From positions 1 through 21,734 of IMG/VR virus record IMGVR_UViG_3300031902_000060: 21,734 bases of DNA; one strand, 5' to 3'. The notes beneath the pieces were generated by a model. The model had not been told where the DNA came from, did not search any database, and worked only from the letters and a program-made list of their open reading frames with translations. The DNA is from a virus. The translations under genes and the position numbers were made by a program. Shown in pieces: positions 1 through 6,252 of the stretch (position 1 is its first letter; the number at the start of each line of letters is the position of its first letter).

Positions 1-215
1 CGCACGGCGAGCCGGGCAAAAATCTCGCCGCGATTGCGGCGATGTGGGGCCCGATATTTGGCACCGCGGTAACCCCGCAACAAGTTTGCTTGGCCATGAT
101 CGCGCTTAAGGTTGCGCGCGCCGTCAACAATCCAGATCATCGCGACCATTGGACGGACATTGTTGGGTATTGCGCGCTGGCCGAACGCGTTGGATTTGTC
201 AAGGCCGCGGAATAA
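1..215 (+). CDS. DUF6378-like phage protein, 3' end only
   Basis: The reading frame is open from the window edge and ends in TAA at 213-215, giving about 70 visible residues. The visible part begins HGEPGKNLAAIAAMWG, continues with TPQQVCLAMIALKVARAV and ends with HRDHWTDIVGYCALAERVG. This order (HG-x-P-x-N near the start, a middle helix LMIALK-ARA, then H-R-D-x-W-x-DIVGY) is the pattern I associate with the DUF6378 family of phage proteins, which is of unknown biochemical function. The start codon lies outside the window. The stop overlaps the next ATG by one base (TAATG), so the two genes are probably translationally coupled. Family assignment is by pattern recall, not by search. Confidence 0.72.
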   Translation, partial: HGEPGKNLAAIAAMWGPIFGTAVTPQQVCLAMIALKVARAVNNPDHRDHWTDIVGYCALAERVGFVKAAE

Positions 216-424
216 TGCCCGCGCCGATTGATCCGTTTTGGGTGAACTATTGCGCGCCTCGAGTGGTGCACATGCGCGAGTACGTTGACGCATTCGAGCG
301 CGCCATCGCCGCGGACAATTTCACCGCGGCCGGTGATGCGCTCACCTCTTTGCAGTTGGCAGCGCGCGGCCTGCGCGACAACTTGCCGGCCGGTGATCCC
401 GCCACCGACACTATGCTCGGGTGA
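215..424 (+). CDS. small phage protein of unknown function (69 aa)
   Basis: The ATG at 215-217 overlaps the preceding stop by one base, and the TGA at 422-424 overlaps a following ATG by one base. I chose this start over an earlier in-frame codon at 149 because of that coupling and because the earlier start would overlap the DUF6378-like gene. The protein opens MPAPIDPFWVNYCAPR and then forms a predicted helical segment (EYVDAFERAIAADNFTAAGDAL, then a Leu/Ala-rich helix). No motif that I recognise is present. Its function is unknown. It is probably an early accessory gene in the same transcript as its neighbours. Confidence 0.6.
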   Translation: MPAPIDPFWVNYCAPRVVHMREYVDAFERAIAADNFTAAGDALTSLQLAARGLRDNLPAGDPATDTMLG

Positions 425-497
425 TGCCGTGGGCCGCCATGCGTTTTTTCTATTCGCCATGATCGTCGGCGCCTCGCTCGTGCTTTGGTTTGCGTGA
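424..497 (+). pseudogene. tiny membrane protein gene split by a one-base frame problem at a T6 run
   Basis: An ATG at 424-426 overlaps the stop of the previous gene, but its frame ends after 12 codons at 460-462 (MPWAAMRFFYSP). If the ribosome slips back one base in the T6-C run at 444-450, the frame continues LFAMIVGASLVLWFA to a TGA at 495-497. That TGA again overlaps the next ATG (497-499). The joined product would be 24 residues with a single hydrophobic helix, as for a small membrane peptide. In the 12-codon frame the site reads T TTT TTC, a classical -1 slippery heptamer. Either programmed slippage, a real one-base deletion or a homopolymer sequencing error would explain it. An alternative is a GTG start at 429 in the downstream frame. 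Confidence 0.4.
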
Positions 498-616
498 TGT
501 TTCTCACCCCTGCCGAGCTCGAGCACCTCACCGGCCGCAAGCGCCCAAAAGCGCAGGCCGGCGAGCCATCCGCCCGGGCCGTTCCAAACTTTACAGGATT
601 GCGAGGTATTGCATGA
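497..616 (+). CDS. short DUF4224-like protein (39 aa)
   Basis: The ATG at 497-499 overlaps the preceding TGA by one base, and the TGA at 614-616 overlaps the next ATG (ATGA). The N-terminus MFLTPAELEHLTGRKRPKAQ is the typical opening of DUF4224 proteins, small phage proteins often found in early regions. The C-terminus VPNFTGLRGIA also resembles their usual end. The usual middle part of about 30 residues (a W-L-x-x-x-G-I turn and a V-L-R/P-V-V-x-R strand) is absent, so this looks like an internally deleted family member that kept its reading frame. Whether it is functional is unknown. The start is well supported by the overlaps. Confidence 0.62.
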   Translation: MFLTPAELEHLTGRKRPKAQAGEPSARAVPNFTGLRGIA

Positions 617-1089
617 GTAACACAAACGCCGCAGCGCCCGCCCCCGCGCAGCCCGTAGCGCAGCCCGTGGATGATCTGGTCGCACTGCCATCGTTCATCC
701 GCGATCCAATCGAACGCGCAATTGAGGCCGCGATCCACCCGAAAGGCATGAGCGTTCACGATGGGAAGATGCGGATAGGCAGCGACAAGATCGCATTTCT
801 GCTTCACCGATACGACGCAGCCGCAGCCCGCATCGTGGAGCTGGAAGCGGATGTAGCGCGAATCACTGACGACCGCAACGCCAAGAGCAAGCGTATGTGG
901 GAACTTGGACAAGAAGCCGAGCGTGCCGAGTCCGACCTTGCCGCAGCGCAGGCGGTGATTGTGGCGGCGGATCAATGGCAGCGCAAGGCTCCAGCGAACG
1001 CGAAGATGCAACCGGAAGAATCCAATCTCGTGCGAGCCATAGGCGTATACGCTGAATATCAACATGCCGCACGGAGCGCGAAGCCATGA
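613..1089 (+). CDS. coiled-coil phage accessory protein (158 aa)
   Basis: The ATG at 613 overlaps the upstream stop (ATGA) and is preceded by GAGGT at 603-607 with 5-base spacing, which fixes the start. Residues 5-20 are a Pro/Ala-rich lead (AAAPAPAQPVAQPV). Residues of about 55-115 contain a helical, charged stretch with coiled-coil character (AAARIVELEADVARITDDR, then ELGQEAERAESDLAAAQAV). No enzymatic motif is seen. A 16-base identical stretch is shared with the next gene (936-951 and 1262-1277), within their Leu-Ala-Ala-Ala-Gln helices. Function is unknown. The position suggests an early, non-essential phage gene. Confidence 0.7.
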   Translation: MSNTNAAAPAPAQPVAQPVDDLVALPSFIRDPIERAIEAAIHPKGMSVHDGKMRIGSDKIAFLLHRYDAAAARIVELEADVARITDDRNAKSKRMWELGQEAERAESDLAAAQAVIVAADQWQRKAPANAKMQPEESNLVRAIGVYAEYQHAARSAKP

Positions 1090-1715
1090 CCGCCCCCGCG
1101 CAGGATGATCTTGTGCGATTGCTGCGTTGTTTGGCGTCGCGCAACTCTTCCACGGTCATAGACAAAGCCGCCGACCGCATCGAGGCGCTGGAAGCCGCCC
1201 TTGCGTCGGAGTCACGGGCAGCAGGTAGGGCATACGCGAAGCAATTGAAGGCCGAAGCCGCCCTTGCCGCAGCGCAGACCGAATTGCAGAACATCGCCAA
1301 CGCTAACCCTCGTGAATGGGGCGAGACATCAGACCAGTTCCAGCAGTGGGCACAGAACCGAGCACGCCGCCCGCAAGGTGACGACATGACCCTGACCGAA
1401 CTGATCGCAGTTGCGACGCCGGGACCGTGGATGCTGCGACTAACAAAGGGCAGCGATGCACCGAACACCATCGAGGGGGACTTAGCGACCGCTGATGATG
1501 GAGAGTGTTACGGAAAATGGATTGCCACATTCCCTGAACTGGTAGCCGCGCACGCTGAACAGCAGAAGGTGGACGCCGCACTGATCGTCGCCGCCGTCAA
1601 CAAGATGCCCGCACTGATCGCTGCGCTCAAGGCGGCGGACCACATGCGCAACACTGGCGAGGCAGATGACTGCTTCGCGTATGACCGTGCGCGTGCCGCA
1701 GTGGGGGAACTATGA
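1086..1715 (+). CDS. coiled-coil protein possibly fused to an Ea22-like domain (209 aa)
   Basis: The ATG at 1086 overlaps the preceding stop and has GGAG at 1073-1076. The N-terminal half (residues 1-100) is a helical protein with AADRIEALEAALASES and a closing WAQNRAR motif, a common end for standalone phage accessory proteins. The C-terminal half starts MTLTELIAVATPGPW at an in-frame ATG (1386-1388) preceded by AAGGTG at 1375-1380, and ends with DAALIVAAVNKMPALIAAL. The ATPGPW...A-x-x-IVAAVN-x-x-P signature resembles Ea22/Ead-like phage proteins. So the ORF may make one fused protein, two proteins from nested starts, or be two ancestral genes that lost the stop between them. Function is unknown. 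Confidence 0.7.
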   Translation: MTAPAQDDLVRLLRCLASRNSSTVIDKAADRIEALEAALASESRAAGRAYAKQLKAEAALAAAQTELQNIANANPREWGETSDQFQQWAQNRARRPQGDDMTLTELIAVATPGPWMLRLTKGSDAPNTIEGDLATADDGECYGKWIATFPELVAAHAEQQKVDAALIVAAVNKMPALIAALKAADHMRNTGEADDCFAYDRARAAVGEL

Positions 1716-1894
1716 ATCTAGGAGACGCTATTCTCGGCGTGACACTACGCAAGAAGATGTGCCGTAACGGACACGAGCGCACCAAACAGAACACCACGCG
1801 CAGACCTAACGGCGCGCTCGTCTGCATTCCGTGCCGTACTGCGCAGCGGGAGAGGGAGTACCGGATAGCCAAAGAGAAAAGGAGCAGCAAATGA
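1712..1894 (+). CDS. small Cys/His zinc-finger-like phage protein (60 aa)
   Basis: The ATG at 1712 overlaps the previous TGA and follows a GGGGGA stretch. The protein holds C17-x3-H21 (MCRNGHERT) and C38-x2-C41 (VCIPCRTAQRE), followed by a strongly basic tail (REREYRIAKEKRSSK). This C-x-NGH ... C-x-x-C-R arrangement is common in small phage proteins related to the zinc-binding part of HNH-type nucleases. No catalytic HNH core is present here. A nucleic-acid-binding role is inferred from the putative zinc site and the basic tail. The 3' end overlaps the next ATG by four bases. Confidence 0.68.
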   Translation: MNLGDAILGVTLRKKMCRNGHERTKQNTTRRPNGALVCIPCRTAQREREYRIAKEKRSSK

Positions 1895-2031
1895 AAGACA
1901 AATACGAAGAAGATGATCTGCGCCCGGCTAGAGGTGTGCTGTTCGGGTCGATCTGCGGTGTGTGCATCTGGACCGTGCTGTTCCTGTTCGTTGATGCTGC
2001 GTGGCACTTGTACAAGGGGCTGTTTCCTTGA
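1891..2031 (+). CDS. small single-pass membrane protein (46 aa)
   Basis: The ATG at 1891 overlaps the previous stop (ATGA) and is preceded by AAGGAGC at 1879-1885, a good ribosome binding site. The first 13 residues are highly charged (MKDKYEEDDLRPA). They are followed by a hydrophobic segment of about 20 residues (VLFGSICGVCIWTVLFLFV) and a short tail ending YKGLFP. This predicts one membrane helix with a cytoplasmic acidic N-terminus. Function is unknown. It sits directly before the nuclease-helicase pair, whose TTG start overlaps its stop codon, so it is co-translated with them. Confidence 0.62.
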   Translation: MKDKYEEDDLRPARGVLFGSICGVCIWTVLFLFVDAAWHLYKGLFP

Positions 2032-2315
2032 CCCCTGAAGGCAAGGTGAAAGAGGGCATCAAAAAAGAACTCAAGCGGATCGGTGCTTACTACCACATGC
2101 CAGTACAGAACGGCATGGGGAAACCAACCGTGGACTTCCAGTGCTGTTACCGGGGCCGGGCATTCCTGATCGAAGCCAAGGCTCCCGGTGGCAAGCTCAC
2201 GGTACGGCAGGAGATGACGTTCGCAGAGTTTCGCGCTGCGGGGGGCGCTACGTTCTTAATGGACGGTAGCGATTTGTCTTACACGGAGTTCAGGTTCTGG
2301 TTGTTATCCCTATGA
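2028..2315 (+). CDS. VRR-NUC domain nuclease (95 aa, TTG start)
   Basis: This is a small standalone VRR-NUC nuclease of the PD-(D/E)XK superfamily, predicted to cut structured or branched DNA. Counting from the TTG, the core is YYHMPVQNGMGKPTVDF with D36, then AFLIEAKAPGG with E49 and K51, then Q61. This gives the D...E-x-K signature and a near full-length domain. I chose TTG 2028-2030 over an earlier GTG at 2001 for three reasons: the family typically starts (M)TPEGKVK, AAGGGG at 2014-2019 lies 8 bases upstream, and TTGA overlaps the previous stop. The stop overlaps the helicase start by four bases. Standalone VRR-NUC genes are often paired with SNF2 helicases in phages, as here. Confidence 0.9.
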   Translation: MTPEGKVKEGIKKELKRIGAYYHMPVQNGMGKPTVDFQCCYRGRAFLIEAKAPGGKLTVRQEMTFAEFRAAGGATFLMDGSDLSYTEFRFWLLSL

Positions 2316-3871
2316 TCGTACACACAGAGTCACGTTCGCTGCTGTTGCGGGTGCAGGACACTAACAAGATCAAGGCAGTCATCCCCCGGTGGAAGGACAT
2401 CGACTTCCAAGGGCACAACATCGCAGTACCGCATCGTCTCGATGAGGTGCGCATCCTGCGGAACATCGGGGTCAAGGCTCCGATGCCCATCCTCTATTAC
2501 TACGACTGGCCCCGGCCCGCGCACATCACGCCGTTCGCACACCAGAAGGAGACTGCGGCGTTCTGTACGTTGCATCCGCGCTGCTTCGTGCTCAACGATC
2601 CGGGTACGGCCAAGACGGCAGCCGTGCTGTGGGCCGCCGACTACATGATGAAAACGGGGCAGGTGCGCAAGGTCGTGATCGATGCGCCACTGTCCACGCT
2701 CGATCTGGTTTGGAAGAACGAGATCTTCGGCTACCTGATGCATCGCCGGGCTGCCGTCCTGCATGGCAGCAAGGAGCGCAGGCTGGAGTTGTTGAACCGG
2801 GACTTCGATTTCTACATCGTGAACCATGACGGTGTGGCTACCATCGCCGACGAGATCCGCGCCCGCAACGACATCGATCTCATCATCGTGGACGAGTCGG
2901 CCGAGTACCGCAACGCCGAGACGAACAAGTACGAAGATCTCACCAAGATCATCGGCAAGCGCAGGCTGTGGATGGTGACGGGTACGCCCTGTCCGAAGTA
3001 CCCGACCGATGCGTGGGCGCAGGCCCGGCTGGTGAACAAGGCGCGTGTCCCGGTGTACTTCTCGCAGTGGAAAGACCAGACGATGATGCGCGTGTCCACG
3101 CACAAGTGGGTGCCGCGTGCCGAGAGTTACGAGATGGCATACGAGGTGCTGCAGCCTGCCATTAGATTCAAGAAAGCAGACTGTCTCGACTTGCCACCAG
3201 TTCTGTATGAGAAGCGGCATACCGAACTAACCAAAGCGCAGAAGCAGGCGTACAGCACCATGAAGAACCAGATGGTGATGCAGGGAGATGCCAGCACGAT
3301 CACTGCAGTCAATGCAGCAGATCGGATCTCGAAGCTGCGCCAGATCCTGTGCGGTGTCATCAAGAACACAGCCACTGGTAACTACGAAGAGATCGACCAC
3401 GGCCCACGCGTGAAGCTACTGCTTGAGTGCATCCAGCAGGCAGCGGCCAAGGTCATTGTGATCGTGCCGTTCAAGGGGATCATTCAGGCACTCGAACGGG
3501 AGGTGTCGAAGGAATACTCCTGCGCAGTTATCAATGGAGATGTGAGCAAGGCGCAGCGGGACAAGATCATCACAGCGTTCAAGCACACACCAGATCCCCA
3601 CGTGCTGCTCTGCCATCCGCGAGTAATGGCCCACGGTCTGAACCTGACCGAAGCCGACATGACCATCTTCTACGGACCAATCTATTCTAACAACGAGGAC
3701 CAGCAGGTGATAGAGAGGTTCAATCGACCGGGGCAGACGAGGAAGATGACGATAGTACAGATTGGCGCTATGCCGTTAGAGTGGGGCGTGTATCAGATCG
3801 TAGGTCAGCAGAAGATCGGACAGGAGAATATCTTGTCTCTTTACAGGAACGAAGTATTAGGGGTAAAATGA
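2312..3871 (+). CDS. SNF2-family DEAD/DEAH-type helicase/ATPase (519 aa)
   Basis: This is a superfamily 2 ATPase expected to translocate on duplex DNA. Motif I is LNDPGTAKTA (about 94-103), motif II IIVDESAEYR (about 191-200), motif III VTGTPCP (about 222-228), motif V HGLNLTEAD (about 441-449) and motif VI QQVIERFNRPGQT (about 464-476). The IERFNRPGQT form is typical of SNF2 proteins. Two motifs deviate: the P-loop reads GTAKT rather than GxGKT, and DEAH is DESA. The length is normal for phage members. The start ATG overlaps the VRR-NUC stop (ATGA) and has no strong ribosome binding site, so translational coupling is likely. It probably acts with the nuclease in phage DNA replication or recombination; the exact role is inferred. 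Confidence 0.92.
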   Translation: MIVHTESRSLLLRVQDTNKIKAVIPRWKDIDFQGHNIAVPHRLDEVRILRNIGVKAPMPILYYYDWPRPAHITPFAHQKETAAFCTLHPRCFVLNDPGTAKTAAVLWAADYMMKTGQVRKVVIDAPLSTLDLVWKNEIFGYLMHRRAAVLHGSKERRLELLNRDFDFYIVNHDGVATIADEIRARNDIDLIIVDESAEYRNAETNKYEDLTKIIGKRRLWMVTGTPCPKYPTDAWAQARLVNKARVPVYFSQWKDQTMMRVSTHKWVPRAESYEMAYEVLQPAIRFKKADCLDLPPVLYEKRHTELTKAQKQAYSTMKNQMVMQGDASTITAVNAADRISKLRQILCGVIKNTATGNYEEIDHGPRVKLLLECIQQAAAKVIVIVPFKGIIQALEREVSKEYSCAVINGDVSKAQRDKIITAFKHTPDPHVLLCHPRVMAHGLNLTEADMTIFYGPIYSNNEDQQVIERFNRPGQTRKMTIVQIGAMPLEWGVYQIVGQQKIGQENILSLYRNEVLGVK

Positions 3872-3886
3872 CCGGAAGGGAACCTA

Positions 3887-4111
3887 ATGGGCATACCGGA
3901 GGTGAAGCTGGAAGAGATCGAGTTCAACGTCGGGCAGGTAGAACTGATGTTGAATGGAGTGAAGGTGATAGCGGTGGAGGAACTGGAAGGCAAGTTGCAG
4001 GAGTTCCCCCCGTTCAACGGTAAGCACTCACGGCAGTTGTTGTGCTACGTGGACGGCAAGCTGTGCAGGGTTACAACTGTCACTGGTAACAAAGATCAAT
4101 TCGGCAATTAA
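3887..4111 (+). CDS. conserved-looking small phage protein, unknown (74 aa)
   Basis: The ATG at 3887 has GGAAGGG at 3874-3880 with 6-base spacing. The protein starts MGIPEVKLEEIEFNVGQVEL and contains a middle stretch VEELEGKLQEFPPFNG, then LLCYVDGKLCRVTTVTG. It looks like a small alpha/beta fold. I recognise no family. An ATG at 3868 overlaps the helicase stop, but its frame gives a low-complexity Gly/Arg-rich peptide and is a shadow of this gene. Location between the helicase and the DNA-metabolism genes suggests a related role, by inference only. Confidence 0.65.
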   Translation: MGIPEVKLEEIEFNVGQVELMLNGVKVIAVEELEGKLQEFPPFNGKHSRQLLCYVDGKLCRVTTVTGNKDQFGN

Positions 4112-4127
4112 CTTAATGGGAGCAATG

Positions 4128-4592
4128 ATGACCACCGAGATTACAGACGAGAAGCTGGTGAAGGTGTACGTGAAGATGCGCGCAGAGCGCAGTCGCTTGG
4201 CCAAGGAGTACAAGGCGGCCGACGAAGCGCTCAAGGAACAGCAGGGCAGGATCACAGGCGAATTGCTGCGCCGCCTGAACGACCGTGGGTCAACGCAAAC
4301 CAAGACCGAAGCAGGGACGGCGTTCATTGGCGAGGACATGCAGGTGAGCATCGCCGACGAGGAGATCTTCCGCACGTTCGTGCTGGATGCGAAGGATCTG
4401 AACTGGTATCAGAAGCGCGTGAAGATCGAGCACTTGCGCGAGTACATGAAGGTCAATGGCGGTCGGCTCCCGCCCGGCCTGAGTGTCTTTAGGGAGAGGA
4501 CGATTCTGGTCCGCGCCCCGAAGAAGGATGGATCTGGAGCAGCAGTAGAGATGCAGGAGTTTGAAGAACCTAACGCCGCTGCAGCGGCATAA
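4128..4592 (+). CDS. conserved phage replication-region protein, unknown function (154 aa)
   Basis: The N-terminal half is helical and charged (TDEKLVKVYVKMRAERSRLAKEY, then EQQGRITGELLRRLNDRG). It is followed by TQTKTEAGTAF, an acidic IADEEIFRTFVL, and VNGGRLPPGLSVFRERTILVR near the end. The ordering (VYVKMRAER...LNDRGSTQTKTEAGT...GGRLPPGL) matches a common phage family usually left as hypothetical and often found next to a putative ssDNA-binding protein, as here. I chose the ATG at 4128 because GGAG at 4119-4122 lies 5 bases upstream; ATGs at 4125 and 4116 are possible. It ends with an Ala run and is 16 bases from the next gene. Confidence 0.75.
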   Translation: MTTEITDEKLVKVYVKMRAERSRLAKEYKAADEALKEQQGRITGELLRRLNDRGSTQTKTEAGTAFIGEDMQVSIADEEIFRTFVLDAKDLNWYQKRVKIEHLREYMKVNGGRLPPGLSVFRERTILVRAPKKDGSGAAVEMQEFEEPNAAAAA

Positions 4593-4608
4593 CAATCGGA
4601 GCAATGAA

Positions 4609-5739
4609 ATGACAGCAACCAACGCAGTGACCCTGTTCGACGCAACCGCAGGGATGCCCGCTCACCTCGTGGACATCAACGAGCAGAGCAACATCGAGAT
4701 CCGCGACATCGTTGACACTCTGTCCTTCCGGGGCAAGGTGTGGCGCATCAATCGCGGCGGCATCGAAACGATTGCCCGCAACAAGGAAGGCGAGCCGGTG
4801 TCCACGTTGCAGATGGTGGTGCTGGACTACAACAAGTCTCGCAGCCGGGCGCTCTACCCGAAGTATGTCGAGGGCCAAAGCAAGCCGCCAATCTGCTGGA
4901 GCAACGACGGCGTTACTCCTGACAACGACGTGCAACAGAAGCAGGGCGCGGCCTGCGCTTCGTGCCCGCAGTCGCAGAAGGGTTCCAAGATCAACGACGA
5001 CGGCCAGCCGGGCGTTGCCTGCGCCAGCTTCAAGCGTGCGGTCGTGGTGCCCATCGTGCAGCCTGACTTCCCGCCGCTGCTCCTGAAGGTCCCGCAAACG
5101 TCGATGTACGATAAGGACAACAAGGAGAACGAGAACCTTGGCAACTACGCGTTCGATCAGTACATGGAGATGCTGAAGGCTCGTGGTGTGAACAACACCG
5201 CATCAGTCGTCACCAAGCTCTCGTTCGACGCGCGCACGTCGTACCCGAAGCTGCTGTTCAAGGCGGCAGCGTGGCTCCCGGTCGAGAAGGCCGAAGCCGT
5301 GCGGGCGCAACTGGCGAACAAGGATCTGCTGGAGAAGATGCTGAAGATAGTGGACGTGTCCACGCCATCGGCGCAAGCCCCGGCTCCGGAAGAGTTCGAG
5401 CAAGCCGCACCTGCCGCTGTCACCAAGGCACCCCCGGCACCAGCCCCGGCTCCTGCGGCACCCCCGCCCGCACCGAAGCCCGCTGCGCCTGCCCCGGCCG
5501 CACCCGCGACTCCGCGCCCGGCCAAGAAGGCGGCTCCTGCACCCGCACCGACGCCCGCACCGACGCCTGCGGCTCCCCCTGCGGATGACGACGAGCCGGT
5601 GTTCATCGCGGCCGGTGAAGCGGCTCCTGCGGTCGCTGCAGCCAAGCCGGTCAATGCTCCTGCGGCTCCTGCTGCTGCGCCTGCGCAAGCCGGTGATGCG
5701 CTCGCATCGCTGGTCAGCGGCTGGGACGACGGCGAGTAG
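4609..5739 (+). CDS. candidate phage ssDNA-binding protein with Cys4 site and Pro/Ala linker (376 aa)
   Basis: Residues 1-250 form a globular domain (DIVDTLSFRGKVWRINRGG, then LDYNKSRSRALY and FPPLLLKVPQTSMYD) resembling phage proteins I have seen in the place of single-strand DNA-binding proteins. Four cysteines are spaced C96-x19-C116-x2-C119-x18-C138, suggesting one zinc. Residues 255-360 are a Pro/Ala/Lys-rich linker, and the protein ends LASLVSGWDDGE. A flexible linker plus an acidic, Trp-containing tip is the general design of SSB proteins that recruit partners. The ATG at 4609 has CGGAGC at 4597-4602. The SSB role is inference from architecture and position between the helicase and primase genes. 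A terminator follows the gene. Confidence 0.72.
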   Translation: MTATNAVTLFDATAGMPAHLVDINEQSNIEIRDIVDTLSFRGKVWRINRGGIETIARNKEGEPVSTLQMVVLDYNKSRSRALYPKYVEGQSKPPICWSNDGVTPDNDVQQKQGAACASCPQSQKGSKINDDGQPGVACASFKRAVVVPIVQPDFPPLLLKVPQTSMYDKDNKENENLGNYAFDQYMEMLKARGVNNTASVVTKLSFDARTSYPKLLFKAAAWLPVEKAEAVRAQLANKDLLEKMLKIVDVSTPSAQAPAPEEFEQAAPAAVTKAPPAPAPAPAAPPPAPKPAAPAPAAPATPRPAKKAAPAPAPTPAPTPAAPPADDDEPVFIAAGEAAPAVAAAKPVNAPAAPAAAPAQAGDALASLVSGWDDGE

Positions 5740-5804
5740 AACTGGTAATGGGGTGTCGCTGAGACTTAATGCGCCGTGCAGCGTGCGCGCCCCGATAGTT
5801 CTTT

Positions 5805-5829
5805 GGCCGGTCATCACGACGGCCTTTTT
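5805..5829 (+). terminator. rho-independent terminator after the candidate SSB gene
   Basis: GGCC-G-GTC at 5805-5812 pairs with GACGGCC at 5818-5824 across the 5-base loop ATCAC, with one bulged G, and is followed by TTTTT at 5825-5829. It lies between the stop at 5739 and the regulator start at 5850. It would partly or fully separate the helicase/SSB transcript from the regulator and primase. Confidence 0.75.
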
Positions 5830-5849
5830 CTTTCTACTCAGGAGTAGTC

Positions 5850-6215
5850 ATGTCACGTGGACTTCGTAAGGACACCATTGATCGCATCGTACTTGCACGC
5901 GAACAAAAGCCACTATCGCTAGGCCCGTACTTGGGTGAGCTTACAGTGCGCGCCAACATCACTGCTGCCACCGTTGCATCAGTCGTCGGTGCCCACGAGC
6001 AGACGGTGTTCCGTTGGTTCTTTGGGCAAGGAGAAGTGCAACCTGTGTGGGGTAACAAGGTGGCAAAGTTCATGGCGCTTCTCGCTTGGATGCATGCTAC
6101 AAAACGTGTACCACTAGAAGGAACCTTGCGCGAACGGGAGACACAACTGCAGCTTCATGCCGCAGAATATGCGAACATTGCGAAGGGGGGAGTCAAGCTC
6201 CCGCTGGATGCATGA
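5850..6215 (+). CDS. helix-turn-helix phage regulator (121 aa)
   Basis: The ATG at 5850 has CAGGAGTAG just upstream. Residues of about 34-60 form a helix-turn-helix (RANITAATVASVVGAHEQTVFRWF), followed by FGQGEVQPVWGNKVAKFMALL. That arrangement, T-x-x-x-VA-x-x-x-G-x-x-x-x-TV-x-x-WF-x-G followed by V-x-P, is common in small phage DNA-binding proteins. The C-terminus (residues 85-121) is helical and has no recognised domain. It sits between a terminator and the primase-helicase gene and may regulate this module. The target is not visible from the sequence. No promoter is evident in the 20 bases after the terminator, so its transcription may depend on read-through. Confidence 0.78.
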   Translation: MSRGLRKDTIDRIVLAREQKPLSLGPYLGELTVRANITAATVASVVGAHEQTVFRWFFGQGEVQPVWGNKVAKFMALLAWMHATKRVPLEGTLRERETQLQLHAAEYANIAKGGVKLPLDA

Positions 6216-6252
6216 GTCGCTGTTCCTCGTTCAAATAACAGGGAGAACCTAG

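Noticed and set aside
247-1065. Long minus-strand open frame opposite the early genes
   Set aside because: It is antisense to several coupled plus-strand genes, crosses their boundaries, and its Arg/His/Cys-rich product has no recognisable motif; it is a high-GC shadow.
2330-3220. 296-codon minus-strand frame opposite the helicase
   Set aside because: It lies wholly inside a helicase gene with clear motifs, and its His/Arg/Leu-rich product shows no conserved domain.
3868-4023. Frame starting at the ATGA overlap of the helicase stop
   Set aside because: Despite the overlap it gives a Gly/Arg-rich low-complexity peptide; the alternative frame from 3887 has a better binding site and a normal protein composition.
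5157-5817. Minus-strand Gly/Ala-rich and Arg-rich frames opposite the candidate SSB
   Set aside because: They are the complements of the Pro/Ala-rich linker codons, which produce low-complexity frames on both strands.
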